DNA of 64,000 nucleotides from an uncultured Ruegeria sp. (GCF_947497005.1 NZ_CANMFF010000003.1:310001-374000); one strand, 5' to 3'; numbered from the stretch's first letter, positions 43,024-52,033 are shown. A program made the numbers and translations. The notes: generated by a model from the letters alone, not told the origin.

Positions 43024-43128
43024 CTCACGCTATCACGGGTTCGGTATCAGTCAAGAAATTGCGCGGTACAGCTGAAGTTTTCAGTGTATCCCGCGCCTAT
43101 TCGACGAAAAAAGAGACACGCTGAAAAC

Positions 43129-43737
43129 ATGCCAAAAGACCGCGCCCCGACTCGCATTCAGAAAAAGAATCGCGCAGCGATTCTCGAGGCCGCCCTGAAC
43201 GTGTTTTCAGCCCACGGGTTTCGCGGGGCAACCGTGGATCAGATTGCCGCTGAGGCCGGGCTAAGCAAACCGAATCTGCTGTATTATTTCCCATCGAAAG
43301 AGGCGATCCATACGGAACTTCTGTCGGGTTTGTTGGACACTTGGCTGGCCCCGTTGCACGATCTGGATGAAGATGGCGATCCGATGGAGGAAATCCTGGC
43401 CTACATTCAGCGGAAACTGCAGATGAGTCAGGAGTTACCACGCGAAAGCCGCCTTTTTGCCAATGAACTGGTGCAGGGGGCGCCGCGTATCCACGAGGCT
43501 TTGTCCAATGACCTCAAGGAACTGGTCGATGACAAGGTCACGACCCTTACCCGCTGGATGGATCAGGGCAAAATCGCGCGTGTGCACCCCTATCACCTGA
43601 TGTTTTCGATCTGGGCTTTGACGCAGCATTACGCCGATTTCGAAGTTCAAGTGCGCGCAATTTTGGGCGAAGAGGATCCGTTTGAAGGCGCCGATCCCTT
43701 TGTCGATACGTTGTATCGAAAGCTTCTGACCCCTTAA
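43129..43737 (+). CDS. TetR family regulator, RutR-like
   Basis: A 202-residue repressor-type regulator. The N-terminal HTH spans about 12-60 (ILEAALNVFSAHGFRGATVDQIAAEAGLSKPNLLYYFPSKEAI), followed by the RutR/YcdC-type C-terminal domain with ELPRESRLFANELVQGAPRI near 102. RutR senses uracil and thymine in E. coli. I chose the ATG at 43129, where the homology starts. The matching RutR palindrome at 43006-43023 in the divergent promoter strongly supports the assignment. It probably controls the amidohydrolase/dihydropyrimidinase/ABC operon and perhaps preT-preA. Confidence 0.88.
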   Translation: MPKDRAPTRIQKKNRAAILEAALNVFSAHGFRGATVDQIAAEAGLSKPNLLYYFPSKEAIHTELLSGLLDTWLAPLHDLDEDGDPMEEILAYIQRKLQMSQELPRESRLFANELVQGAPRIHEALSNDLKELVDDKVTTLTRWMDQGKIARVHPYHLMFSIWALTQHYADFEVQVRAILGEEDPFEGADPFVDTLYRKLLTP

Positions 43738-43740
43738 TAA

Positions 43741-43764
43741 AAGGGGCCGCAGAACCGGCCCCTT
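43741..43764. terminator. Bidirectional terminator between rutR-like gene and preA
   Basis: AAGGGGCCG pairs perfectly with CGGCCCCTT around a 6-base loop, directly after the rutR-like stop codon and 20 bases from the preA stop. On the minus strand the hairpin is followed by TTTTATTA, which gives a T-tract for preA; the plus-strand side is weaker. Confidence 0.8.
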
Positions 43765-43784
43765 GGTGATTTGTTGCATTCCCC

Positions 43785-45089
43785 TCATTCGGCCGCCTTG
43801 GCCATCGGGTTGTTCGGGTGCGTCGTCCAGTTCGCATAGGTTGGCTGAACTTCTTTCCCCGTACGTGGATCAACCTCGCCCGCGGCCATCGGCACCATAT
43901 CGATGCAGCCTTCGATCGGACAAACATCAACGCACAGGTTGCAGGCAACGCATTCGTCATCCATCACCTCGAACACTCGTTCATCCGATATCGATATCGC
44001 CTGATGGCTGGTGTCTTCACAGGCCGCATAGCAGCGACCACATTTAATGCACTGATCCTGATCGATCTTGGCCTTGGCAATGTAGTTCAGGTTCAGATAC
44101 TTCCAGTCGGTAACATTGGGCACTGCACGTCCGATCACCTGATCGACGCTGGTATAACCCTTCGCGTCCATCCATTCCGACAGGCCCGCGGTCAATTCGT
44201 CGATGATCTTGAAGCCATAGGTCATAGCAGCGGTACAGACCTGAACGTTGCCACAACCCAACGAGATGAACTCGGCCGCGTCACGCCAGGTCGTGACGCC
44301 GCCGATCCCTGAAATTGGCAGTCCACGCGTCGCCTCGGCCCGTGCTATCTCGGACACCATCGACAAGGCAATTGGCTTGACTGCCGGGCCGCAATAACCG
44401 CCGTGGCTGCCCTTGCCGTCGATCGAGGGTTCCGGGCTGAACGTGTCCAGATTGACACTGGTGATCGAGTTGATCGTGTTGATCAGCGACACCGCATCCG
44501 CGCCGCCGTTTTTTGCTGCCGCAGCTGGTTTGCGGACATCCGTGATGTTCGGCGTTAGCTTCACGATGACCGGGCGGTCGTAGTATTGCTTGCACCACCG
44601 GGTCACCATCTCGATGTATTCCGGCACTTGCCCAACGGCCGAGCCCATTCCGCGTTCGCTCATCCCGTGCGGACAACCGAAGTTCAGTTCAATCCCGTCA
44701 GCGCCGGTTTCGGCAACACGGGGCAGGATGGCTTTCCATGCCCCTTCCTCGCACGGCACCATGATCGATGCGATTAGCGCGCGATCCGGATAGTCTGATT
44801 TGACCCGCGCCATTTCCTCAAGGTTCACCTCCAATGGCCGGTCCGTAATCAGTTCGATATTGTTCAGGCCCAGCAAACGGCGGTCAGCCCCATAGATTGC
44901 GCCATAGCGCGGGCCGTTCACGTTCACAACCGGGGGACCCTCGGCGCCAAGCGTTTTCCACACAACACCGCCCCATCCCGCTTCGAACGCGCGGCGGACG
45001 TTGTATTCCTTGTCCGTAGGCGGAGCAGAGGCCAGCCAGTACGGGTTGGGGCTGGAAATACCCAGAAAGTTTGTCGTCAGATCGGCCAT
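43785..45089 (-). CDS. preA: NAD-dependent dihydropyrimidine dehydrogenase subunit PreA
   Basis: Reduces uracil or thymine to the dihydro form together with PreT. The 434-residue protein has an FMN-binding TIM barrel related to dihydroorotate dehydrogenase (about 1-330), with ELNFGCPHGMSERGMG near 134-149 and ISGIGGVTTWRDAAEF near 262, then two [4Fe-4S] sites, CIKCGRCYAACE and CVACNLCVDVCP, near 345-400. The position of the catalytic cysteine in mammalian DPD is valine here (V152 in GSAVGQ), which I also recall for E. coli PreA. Last gene of the preT / methyltransferase / preA operon. Confidence 0.92.
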   Translation of the reverse strand: MADLTTNFLGISSPNPYWLASAPPTDKEYNVRRAFEAGWGGVVWKTLGAEGPPVVNVNGPRYGAIYGADRRLLGLNNIELITDRPLEVNLEEMARVKSDYPDRALIASIMVPCEEGAWKAILPRVAETGADGIELNFGCPHGMSERGMGSAVGQVPEYIEMVTRWCKQYYDRPVIVKLTPNITDVRKPAAAAKNGGADAVSLINTINSITSVNLDTFSPEPSIDGKGSHGGYCGPAVKPIALSMVSEIARAEATRGLPISGIGGVTTWRDAAEFISLGCGNVQVCTAAMTYGFKIIDELTAGLSEWMDAKGYTSVDQVIGRAVPNVTDWKYLNLNYIAKAKIDQDQCIKCGRCYAACEDTSHQAISISDERVFEVMDDECVACNLCVDVCPIEGCIDMVPMAAGEVDPRTGKEVQPTYANWTTHPNNPMAKAAE

Positions 45090-45107
45090 GGCTTCTCCCT
45101 TCCCGGC

Positions 45108-45944
45108 TTAGCCGGATTTCTTGAATATCATTTCAGTCGGGCGGATGCGCCCGGCCTTCAGGTTTGTGACGTAGTTTTGGAACTTTTCGGGCGCCGTCTC
45201 GCCCATCATCAGGTGAATTCCCAGCGGCGCAGGGCCGCTTTCGGCAATCTTTGCAAAGACATCCTCGAAGAACTGTATCGCGAAATCGGTGCGGTCCGTT
45301 TCGGTTTCCAACTCAAGACCCGCTGTTTCCGCAGCATTCTTGTACACATCCGGAGTGTGAACGAAGGAAGTCTCTGACAATGTGGACCACGGAAGAGGGA
45401 AAGACAGCGGCTGATCCACGTCTCCGCCCATGACATCGAACAGGGCAAAGGTTCCGCCCGTGGCGAGCGCGCGGGATACTTCGGCGAACAGCCCCGCCTT
45501 GTCTTCGATGTTCATGCCCACATGCATCATGACGGCAAGATCATACCCTGCGTCCGGGACCGGCATGTCCAGAGCGCTGCCAACGTGAAAACTGGCTTTA
45601 CCGGAATGCCCGACCAGATCGCTGAGCGCGGTTGCGGTTTCAACAAACTCAGGTGTCAAATCGACCCCGGTCACCGTTGAATCATAGCGATCCACGATGT
45701 AACGCGAGGTGCCTCCGATACCGCATCCGACATCCAGAACACGGGTGGCATGGGTCGGCGACAGCTGTGCAAACAGGTTGTCGGTCGCCAGAACGCCGCC
45801 TGTGTGGAACTCATCCCCGGCCTTCAGATCGGCGACCGTGGCCGCATCCGGGTCAATGCCGCTGGCCTCCAGCGCCGCGCGGACGCGTTCGGTCAGGGCA
45901 CCGGTGGTATAGTGTTGAGCAACAGCTTGTTCGATCTGGGACAT
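45108..45944 (-). CDS. Class I SAM-dependent methyltransferase between preT and preA
   Basis: A 278-residue methyltransferase. Motif I is RVLDVGCGIGGTSRY (about 68-82), motif II VTGVDLTPEF (about 91-100), and FALFDVMGG near 165 follows the usual strand 5 region. The first 50 residues, with AVAQHYTTGALTERVRAAL, resemble small-molecule methyltransferases of the sarcosine/dimethylglycine type. It lies 18 bases upstream of preA and 46 bases downstream of preT on the same strand. No methylation step is known in reductive pyrimidine degradation, so its role is open. Confidence 0.82.
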   Translation of the reverse strand: MSQIEQAVAQHYTTGALTERVRAALEASGIDPDAATVADLKAGDEFHTGGVLATDNLFAQLSPTHATRVLDVGCGIGGTSRYIVDRYDSTVTGVDLTPEFVETATALSDLVGHSGKASFHVGSALDMPVPDAGYDLAVMMHVGMNIEDKAGLFAEVSRALATGGTFALFDVMGGDVDQPLSFPLPWSTLSETSFVHTPDVYKNAAETAGLELETETDRTDFAIQFFEDVFAKIAESGPAPLGIHLMMGETAPEKFQNYVTNLKAGRIRPTEMIFKKSG

Positions 45945-45990
45945 GGGAATACCTCAGCAGCGAAAGGAATGGGGTGAATACCCCACCCTA

Positions 45991-47325
45991 TCACGAAACG
46001 AGCGTTGCGTGGATATCCATCGCAGCATCCCGGCCCTCGGCAACGGCGGTTACGGTCAGGTCTTCGCCCCCCGCAGCGCAATCTCCGCCTGCCCAGACAC
46101 CGGTCAAGGAGGTACGGCCAGCACCGCTGACAGCAATCTTGTTGCCGTCCAGCGTCAATCCGTCCGGCGCGCCTTCCAGCGTCTGACCGATGGCTTTGAG
46201 CACCTGATCTGCTGGCAGGCGGATCATTTCACCGGTTCCGCTGAGCGTGCCGTTCTGGCTGGATGTGTATTCCAGCTCGATCTCGGCCGCAGCACCATTG
46301 CCGTGTACCGACACCGGCTGAACATTGGTCATGATCCGAACACCGTGCGAGGCTGCCAGATCCTGCTCGTACCGGCTGGCGCCCATGGCGTCGCGGCCAC
46401 GCCGGTAGGCGATGGTCACGTGTTCTGCGCCCAACAGCTTGGACTTCACAGCAGCATCCACTGCTGTCATCCCTCCGCCGATGACGACCACATTCCGTCC
46501 GACGGGCAGATCGGCGAGGTCACTGGCCTGCCGTACGTCCGCGATGAAATCAACAGCAGCGCGTACGCCACCCTTGTCGACACCATCTGCCCGCAAGGCG
46601 TTTACACCCGCGAGGCCGATGGACAGGAACACCGCGTCGTAGTTTTCAACCAGACCATCCAATGAAATGTTTTCGCCAAAAACAGACCCGGTCTCGATCG
46701 CGATGCCGCCGATTTTCAGCAGCCAATCTACTTCGGCCTGCGCGAAGTCATTGGTCGATTTATAGGCGGCAATACCATATTCATTCAGGCCGCCCGGCTT
46801 GGGTTTGCTTTCATGGATCACCACATCATGGCCCAGCATGGCCAACCGGTGGGCACATGCCAGACCCGCAGGTCCGGCCCCGATAACGGCAACGGTCTTG
46901 CCGGTCGATGAGGCACGTTCAAATGGGTGCACACCCGAGGCCATAATGTCATCGGTGGCAAAACGCTGCAGGCGACCGATCTCAACCGGTTTACCCTCGG
47001 CGGTTTCGCGAACACAGACCTCTTCGCACAGTGTTTCCGTCGGACAGACACGAGCGCACATTCCGCCCAGAATGTTCTGTTCTAGGATCGTGCGTCCTGC
47101 CGATTGCGGTTGTCCGGCTTGAATCTGGCGGATGAACAACGGGATATCGATATCCGTTGGACACGCGGTTACGCATGGCGCGTCATAGCAGAAATAACAG
47201 CGATCTGCGGCAACTGCGGCCTCATGCGGGGCCAGTGGCGGATGCAGATCGGTGAAATTCGAGGTCAGCTCATCGCTTGAAAGCCGCCCGGCTACGATGC
47301 CGGGTGCCATCTGGCCCTGTGCCAT
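45991..47325 (-). CDS. preT: NAD(P)-dependent oxidoreductase PreT
   Basis: The electron-input subunit of bacterial dihydropyrimidine dehydrogenase; it oxidises NADH through FAD and [4Fe-4S] clusters and passes electrons to PreA. The 444-residue protein has an N-terminal cysteine-rich domain (CYFCYDAPCVTACPTDIDIP near 42-61 and CARVCPTETLCEEVC near 88-102), then the FAD motif VIGAGPAGLACAHRLAMLGHDVVIHE near 147 and the NAD(P) motif VVIGGGMTAVDAA near 279. The ATG at 47325 has AGGGAG upstream. First gene of the operon; possible RutR-like sites lie upstream. Confidence 0.92.
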   Translation of the reverse strand: MAQGQMAPGIVAGRLSSDELTSNFTDLHPPLAPHEAAVAADRCYFCYDAPCVTACPTDIDIPLFIRQIQAGQPQSAGRTILEQNILGGMCARVCPTETLCEEVCVRETAEGKPVEIGRLQRFATDDIMASGVHPFERASSTGKTVAVIGAGPAGLACAHRLAMLGHDVVIHESKPKPGGLNEYGIAAYKSTNDFAQAEVDWLLKIGGIAIETGSVFGENISLDGLVENYDAVFLSIGLAGVNALRADGVDKGGVRAAVDFIADVRQASDLADLPVGRNVVVIGGGMTAVDAAVKSKLLGAEHVTIAYRRGRDAMGASRYEQDLAASHGVRIMTNVQPVSVHGNGAAAEIELEYTSSQNGTLSGTGEMIRLPADQVLKAIGQTLEGAPDGLTLDGNKIAVSGAGRTSLTGVWAGGDCAAGGEDLTVTAVAEGRDAAMDIHATLVS

Positions 47326-47381
47326 CACTCTACTCCCTGTAGATATGTTTGTTATACTCTTAGCTTGCCACAAATAAATTT

Positions 47382-47415
47382 TTTATCAATTGGTAAAATT
47401 TATCAAAAGGTCAAA
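47382..47415. promoter_or_regulatory. Two degenerate RutR-like inverted repeats upstream of preT
   Basis: TTTATCAATTGGTAAA (47382-47397) is a near-perfect inverted repeat and is followed at once by TTTATCAAAAGGTCAAA (47399-47415). Both share halves with the intact RutR site at 43006-43023 (TTTGACC/GGTCAAA) but differ in several bases and, for the second, in spacing. They lie about 57-90 bases upstream of the preT start. Confidence 0.4.
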
Positions 47416-47485
47416 AACTGATTTCACCTACCTGAGAGCTCGGATTCCTCTTGTAATTTCCATGCGTTATAGGTCGTGTAAAAAT

Positions 47486-48118
47486 TCAGACCATTTGGCC
47501 TAGATGGCCGGATTTGGTCCATACACGTGCGCCTTTGGGCCCGGCAACGGCCTGAGAATGCGTTCCCGGCGGCAAGCGCAGCCAATCCCACTTGGAGAAT
47601 TCCGCCCCTTCTTCAGTAAAGCCACCGCTTATCACAAACACTTCCATGCCCTGGCTCGCGTCCAAGTCGACGACCTCTCCTGTCTGCCATGTTCGAACAT
47701 TCACATCTTCACGCCCGTCCTTGAACAACTTTAGGTTCGTGTCGCCGTTGATGGAGCGCCGGACCTCGGTCCGGTCCTGCGGGTCGAACTGATGCAGCTT
47801 GACCAGAATGGTTGCACCATCGGCCGCGGACGGGGTGTGAGACGACGTTGGTGGGTTGCGCACATAGCTGCCAACCGGAAAGTCACCGGTTTCGTCCTGA
47901 AAGACGCCATCCAAAACCAGATATTCTTCTCCGCCGTCGTGGGTATGGGCGGAAAAAGCGCTGCCGGGGGCAAAGCGAACGATGGTCGTAGCGCGAGCAA
48001 CTTCTTCACCTATTCGGTCCAGCATTTTGCGCTCGACCCCTACAGCAGGCGACGCGACCCATTCGGTCTCGTCAAAATGAACGGCGACCCGTTTGGTGAA
48101 ATCCGCATTGATCCGCAT
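47486..48118 (-). CDS. Cupin domain protein (ChrR-like)
   Basis: A 210-residue protein with a cupin fold: FAPGSAFSAHTHDGGEEYLVLDGVFQDETGDFPVGSYVRNPPTSSHTP (about 43-90 overall) contains the metal-binding H-x-H...E...H pattern of cupin motif 1 and 2. A second, more degraded cupin half (FVISGGFTEEGAEFSKWDWLRLPPGTH near 161-187) suggests a bicupin like ChrR but without the anti-sigma domain. I chose the ATG at 48118. A monocistronic minus-strand gene; enzymatic role unknown. Confidence 0.78.
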   Translation of the reverse strand: MRINADFTKRVAVHFDETEWVASPAVGVERKMLDRIGEEVARATTIVRFAPGSAFSAHTHDGGEEYLVLDGVFQDETGDFPVGSYVRNPPTSSHTPSAADGATILVKLHQFDPQDRTEVRRSINGDTNLKLFKDGREDVNVRTWQTGEVVDLDASQGMEVFVISGGFTEEGAEFSKWDWLRLPPGTHSQAVAGPKGARVWTKSGHLGQMV

Positions 48119-48261
48119 GTGTAGCCCTTTCCGCAACATCCCATGAAAGAAATGGGATCGCGTGGCGGAATTTCAAACCATCCGCTTTTGACGCCTCAAC
48201 CTGCTTGCTGTAATTCGGATCAAAGGGCGCCGGATCAGGCAGCTAACAGGAACGGGCACAG

Positions 48262-49257
48262 ATGCAGGCAGCTTCAGGGAAATTTAACATCGCGGTTGTC
48301 GGACAAAACAACCGCCTACAATACGAGGCCCTGCTGTTTGCGGCCTCACTGCGCCATTGCTCACCTGAGTTTAATGGTAGACTGTTTGTCGCCACACCCA
48401 ACCCGGGCCCACGCTGGAACCAGAACCCCTCCATTCAGGACGAAGACGTACTGAAAGCTCTGAACCAGTTGGACGCAGAAGTTCTGCAATTCGACTCGCA
48501 TGTTTTTGGCGAAAGCTATCCCTATGGCAACAAGATCGAAGCCTTGTTGGCCTTGCCAGAGGGCGAACCCTTTGTCTTCTTCGATACAGACACACTGATC
48601 ACCGGTGATATCACTTGTGTTCCGTTTGATTTTGAGCGTCCCGGAGCGTCGGTGAAGGTTGAAGGCACATGGCCAAAGCCAACACTTTATGGTCCCGGCT
48701 TCGACGGCATCTGGCGGGCGCTCTACTCCCGGTTCGGGTTGGATTTCGAAAGCTCACTCGACGTCAGCCAACCTAGTGATTACTGGCGGCGGTATCTGTA
48801 TTTCAACGCGGGCTATTTTTTCTACAAGTGCCCCCGAACATTCGGCGAACGGTATCTGGACTATGCCAGAACGATCCGGGATGAGAACATTCCAGAGCTG
48901 ACGGGCCAGAACCTTGACCCATGGTTGGATCAGGCCGCTCTGCCGCTGGTCATTCATTCTTTCGGCGGCGGGCGGAATGCTTTGCCGGATGGTTTTCTGG
49001 ACGGATCCGTCAGTTGTCACTATCGCCTGTTTCCATTGCTATATGCACGCGAAAGCAACCATGTGATCGAGGTTCTGGAAACCGTCGTGGCCCCAAACAA
49101 GGTCAAGAAAGTGCTCAAGCAATACGAACCGCTGAAAAAGCTGGTTCTGCAGGGAAAAGGCGAGAGAATCCGTGCTCTGTTTGATCGGGACAATCTGCCA
49201 CGACGCGAACAGGCCCTGCGCAACGCAATAAAAAGCAAAGGCCTCTGGCTGCGCTGA
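48262..49257 (+). CDS. Glycosyltransferase-like protein with DTD motif
   Basis: A 331-residue soluble protein with no signal peptide. The N-terminal half has alternating strands and helices, and EPFVFFDTDTLITGD (about 101-115) places a DxD-like DTD after a hydrophobic strand, as in GT-A glycosyltransferases of the GT8-like type. Later YFNAGYFFYKCPRTFGERYLDYA (about 178-200 overall) resembles the second conserved region of that fold. The C-terminus is basic. I cannot assign donor or acceptor. The DTD motif and N-terminal pattern make glycosyltransferase more likely than other folds. Confidence 0.6.
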   Translation: MQAASGKFNIAVVGQNNRLQYEALLFAASLRHCSPEFNGRLFVATPNPGPRWNQNPSIQDEDVLKALNQLDAEVLQFDSHVFGESYPYGNKIEALLALPEGEPFVFFDTDTLITGDITCVPFDFERPGASVKVEGTWPKPTLYGPGFDGIWRALYSRFGLDFESSLDVSQPSDYWRRYLYFNAGYFFYKCPRTFGERYLDYARTIRDENIPELTGQNLDPWLDQAALPLVIHSFGGGRNALPDGFLDGSVSCHYRLFPLLYARESNHVIEVLETVVAPNKVKKVLKQYEPLKKLVLQGKGERIRALFDRDNLPRREQALRNAIKSKGLWLR

Positions 49258-49329
49258 CAGGATCGTTGTGCGCAGCCGGGCAATGGCCTACAGATTCCGC
49301 AAGACAGATACCAACAGGAGATTTTCAAG

Positions 49330-50622
49330 ATGTCTGACGGCCCCACCTACGGTTTCGACACATTGCAAATTCATGCGGGCGCCCGCCCCGACCCGGCAAC
49401 CGGTGCGCGCCAGACGCCGATTTATCAAACCACTGCTTACGTGTTTCGCGACGCAGACCATGCGGCGGCCCTGTTCAACCTGCAAGAGGTGGGGTTTATC
49501 TATTCGCGTCTGACCAACCCGACCGTCGCCGTGCTGCAGGAACGCGTTGCGACACTTGAGGGCGGCGTTGGTGCCGTTTGCTGCTCGTCCGGGCATGCAG
49601 CGCAGATCATGGCACTGTTCCCCTTGATGGGACCGGGCTGCAACGTGGTGGCCTCGACCCGTTTGTATGGCGGCACTGTCACGCAGTTCAGCCAGACGAT
49701 CAAACGCTTTGGCTGGTCCGCCAAATTCGTGGACACCGATGATCTGGATGCAGTGAAGGACGCCATCGACGAAAACACCCGTGCAGTGTTCTGCGAATCC
49801 ATCGCCAACCCTGGCGGTTACGTCACTGACATTCGTGCTCTGGCTGACATAGCTGATGCAGCAGGGATTCCGCTGATCGTCGACAACACCTCGGCCACGC
49901 CCTACCTGTGCCGTCCCATTGAACACGGTGCGACGCTGGTTGTGCATTCGACCACCAAATATCTGACAGGCAACGGCACCGTCACCGGGGGGTGCATCGT
50001 GGATTCAGGCAAATTTGATTGGTCCGCGAATGACAAGTTCCCGTCGCTGAGCGAACCCGAGCCCGCCTATCACGGCCTGAAGTTTCACGAGACCTTTGGT
50101 CCACTGGCCTTCACCTTCCACGGTATTGCCATTGGTCTGCGCGACCTAGGCATGACCATGAATCCGCAAGCCGCGCATTACACGCTGATGGGAATAGAAA
50201 CATTGTCGCTGCGGATGGAGCGTCACGTTGAAAACGCCCAGAAAATCTCGGCCTGGCTCGAAGCGGATGATCGGGTGGAGTATGTCACCTATGCTGGCCT
50301 TCCGTCGTCGCCCTATAAAGACCGGGTCAAATCGCAATATCCGCGCGGTGCCGGTGCGCTGTTTACCTTTGCAGTGAAAGGCGGTTACGACGCCTGTATC
50401 AAGCTGGTCAACGCGCTGGAGATCTTCAGCCACGTGGCCAATCTGGGTGATGCACGCTCGCTGATCATCCATTCGGCCTCGACCACACACCGCCAATTGA
50501 CCCCAGAACAGCAAGAAGCCGCAGGCGCCGGCCCAGGTGTTGTGCGTGTTTCCATCGGGATTGAAGACGCAAATGACCTGATCGCAGATCTTGATCAGGC
50601 CTTGTCCAAAGCAAGCGCCTGA
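49330..50622 (+). CDS. metY: O-acetylhomoserine sulfhydrylase / aminocarboxypropyltransferase
   Basis: A PLP enzyme that makes homocysteine from O-acetylhomoserine and sulfide. The 430-residue protein has the Cys/Met metabolism features FDTLQIHAGARPDPATGARQTPIYQTTAYVF (about 6-36 overall), SRLTNPTVAVLQERVATLEGG near 59, and the PLP-lysine in VVHSTTKYLTGNG (about 204-216). The long length and the FHETFG-PLAFTFHG insertion distinguish MetY from MetB or MetZ. AGGAGAT precedes the ATG. It is followed by a GNAT gene after 2 bases, so the two are probably co-transcribed. Confidence 0.92.
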   Translation: MSDGPTYGFDTLQIHAGARPDPATGARQTPIYQTTAYVFRDADHAAALFNLQEVGFIYSRLTNPTVAVLQERVATLEGGVGAVCCSSGHAAQIMALFPLMGPGCNVVASTRLYGGTVTQFSQTIKRFGWSAKFVDTDDLDAVKDAIDENTRAVFCESIANPGGYVTDIRALADIADAAGIPLIVDNTSATPYLCRPIEHGATLVVHSTTKYLTGNGTVTGGCIVDSGKFDWSANDKFPSLSEPEPAYHGLKFHETFGPLAFTFHGIAIGLRDLGMTMNPQAAHYTLMGIETLSLRMERHVENAQKISAWLEADDRVEYVTYAGLPSSPYKDRVKSQYPRGAGALFTFAVKGGYDACIKLVNALEIFSHVANLGDARSLIIHSASTTHRQLTPEQQEAAGAGPGVVRVSIGIEDANDLIADLDQALSKASA

Positions 50623-50624
50623 CA

Positions 50625-51335
50625 ATGACCGGGCACGACACAAACGACCTTGGCCAACCCATCGGTTTACCGGTTTCAGGTGACTTTCCGCGCCCGACGC
50701 CGCCTTACACGCCGATGGAGGGACGCTTTTGTTCCGTCGTGCCCCTTGATGTGAACAGGCATGCGCCCGGGCTTTTTCGGGCGTTTGCAAATGACGGGGA
50801 TGGTCGCAACTGGACGTACCTGCCCTATGGTCCGTTTGACAGTGAACCGGAGTTTGAAGGCTGGGCCCGCGCCAACTGCATGGACGCAGACCCGATGTTT
50901 CATACCGTTCTGGACGCCAACGACGTTCCGCTGGGCATGGCGTCTTACCTGAGGGTCGAACCCGTAGCAGGTTCGATCGAGGTCGGGCACATACATTTCT
51001 CGCCCCTTCTGCAACGCAAACCGCAATCGACTGAAGTCATGTACATGATGATGAAGCGGGTTTTCGACGAGCTGGGCTACCGCCGCTACGAATGGAAATG
51101 CGACGCGCTGAATGCTCCCTCACGCAATGCTGCTGACCGGCTGGGATTCACCTTTGAAGGGGTGTTTCGGCAGGCGACTCATTACAAAGGCCGTAACCGG
51201 GATACAGCGTGGTTTTCGATCATCGACACCGAATGGCCACGCATCCGAGATGCTTTCGAGGCCTGGCTGTCGCCGGATAATTTCGATGCGACGGGCCAGC
51301 AACGAAAGCCGCTGATGGCCCGCGTCAGGGATTAA
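50625..51335 (+). CDS. GNAT family N-acetyltransferase (RimJ/RimL-like)
   Basis: A 236-residue protein with the RimJ/RimL-like acetyltransferase pattern: RFCSVVPLDVNRHAPGLFRAF (about 34-54 overall), SIEVGHIHFSPLLQRKPQSTEVMYMMMKRVFDELGYRRYEWKCDALNAPSRNAADRLGFTFEG (about 116-178 overall). The last part contains the N-A-S-R-A-ADRLGF motif for acetyl-CoA binding. The start follows the metY stop by 2 bases. Substrate unknown; this subgroup is often annotated as spermidine or protein N-acetyltransferase. Confidence 0.82.
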   Translation: MTGHDTNDLGQPIGLPVSGDFPRPTPPYTPMEGRFCSVVPLDVNRHAPGLFRAFANDGDGRNWTYLPYGPFDSEPEFEGWARANCMDADPMFHTVLDANDVPLGMASYLRVEPVAGSIEVGHIHFSPLLQRKPQSTEVMYMMMKRVFDELGYRRYEWKCDALNAPSRNAADRLGFTFEGVFRQATHYKGRNRDTAWFSIIDTEWPRIRDAFEAWLSPDNFDATGQQRKPLMARVRD

Positions 51336-51337
51336 TC

Positions 51338-52033
51338 TTATTCCGAAATCTCGAATTCCATCGAGACACTGACAGAAACAGAAACCTCTCCGCCAGCAAC
51401 GGGAACACCGCCTGCATCTGCCGCGCTGAAAGCACGCATCTCGGCCATGGGGCGGACACCAGCTGTTCGCTCCGAGATCGTCTGCACCGGGCCAAGTGTT
51501 ACACCTGCCGCCTGCGCCAACTGTTCTGCCTTGGCGGTTGCCTCGCCGACGGCCTTGGCGCGCGCTTGCGACTCAAGCGGTTTGGGGTCCTGCATGCTAA
51601 AGCTCAGCCCGCCGAAATCATTGGCGCCGTCCTGAATGACCGCGTCCATGATTTTTCCCAATTGGGTCAGATCGCGCACGCGTACAAAAACACGGTTGGA
51701 CGCCGTAAAGCCCGTGATTTCGGGCTTTTCCCCGTTCTGTCCGTGCCGTCCCGACCAGACAGGCGACAAGGACAAATCGCGGGTTTGAACGTCGCGATCT
51801 TCGATTCCCATCTCGGACAGTCGTGACAGGACCTTGGCAACCGCATCCGAAGTCGCCTGCATGGCGGCTCCCGCCTCTGTGTTTTCGTTGGTTACACCCA
51901 GCGTGATCGTCGCCATATCAGGCGCGACCTGCACAGTTCCGGTGGCATCGACGTTGATGCGACGTTCTTCCGCATTGGCAACTCCAGCGGCTGTGGCGGC
52001 TATCATCGCGGCAAGAAAAGCGAATGTCTTCAA
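51338..52033 (-). CDS. SIMPL domain (DUF541) periplasmic protein
   Basis: A 231-residue exported protein. A signal peptide KTFAFLAAMIAATAAGVANA is followed by the SIMPL domain with INVDATGTVQVAPDMATITLGVTNENTEAG (about 25-54 overall) and LTQLGKIMDAVIQDGANDFGGLSFSMQDP near 118-146. I chose a TTG start at 52033 because GGAG lies 8 bases upstream and the signal peptide begins there. An ATG 57 bases further upstream gives an unlikely N-terminus. The family is linked to oxidative stress and membrane integrity, without known activity. Divergent from the GspL/GspC-like gene. Confidence 0.8.
   Translation of the reverse strand: MKTFAFLAAMIAATAAGVANAEERRINVDATGTVQVAPDMATITLGVTNENTEAGAAMQATSDAVAKVLSRLSEMGIEDRDVQTRDLSLSPVWSGRHGQNGEKPEITGFTASNRVFVRVRDLTQLGKIMDAVIQDGANDFGGLSFSMQDPKPLESQARAKAVGEATAKAEQLAQAAGVTLGPVQTISERTAGVRPMAEMRAFSAADAGGVPVAGGEVSVSVSVSMEFEISE

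Noticed and set aside
49258..49329. SAM riboswitch upstream of metY
   Set aside because: The 72-base gap shows no SAM-II or SAM/SAH type pseudoknot pattern; only a simple ribosome binding site is clear.
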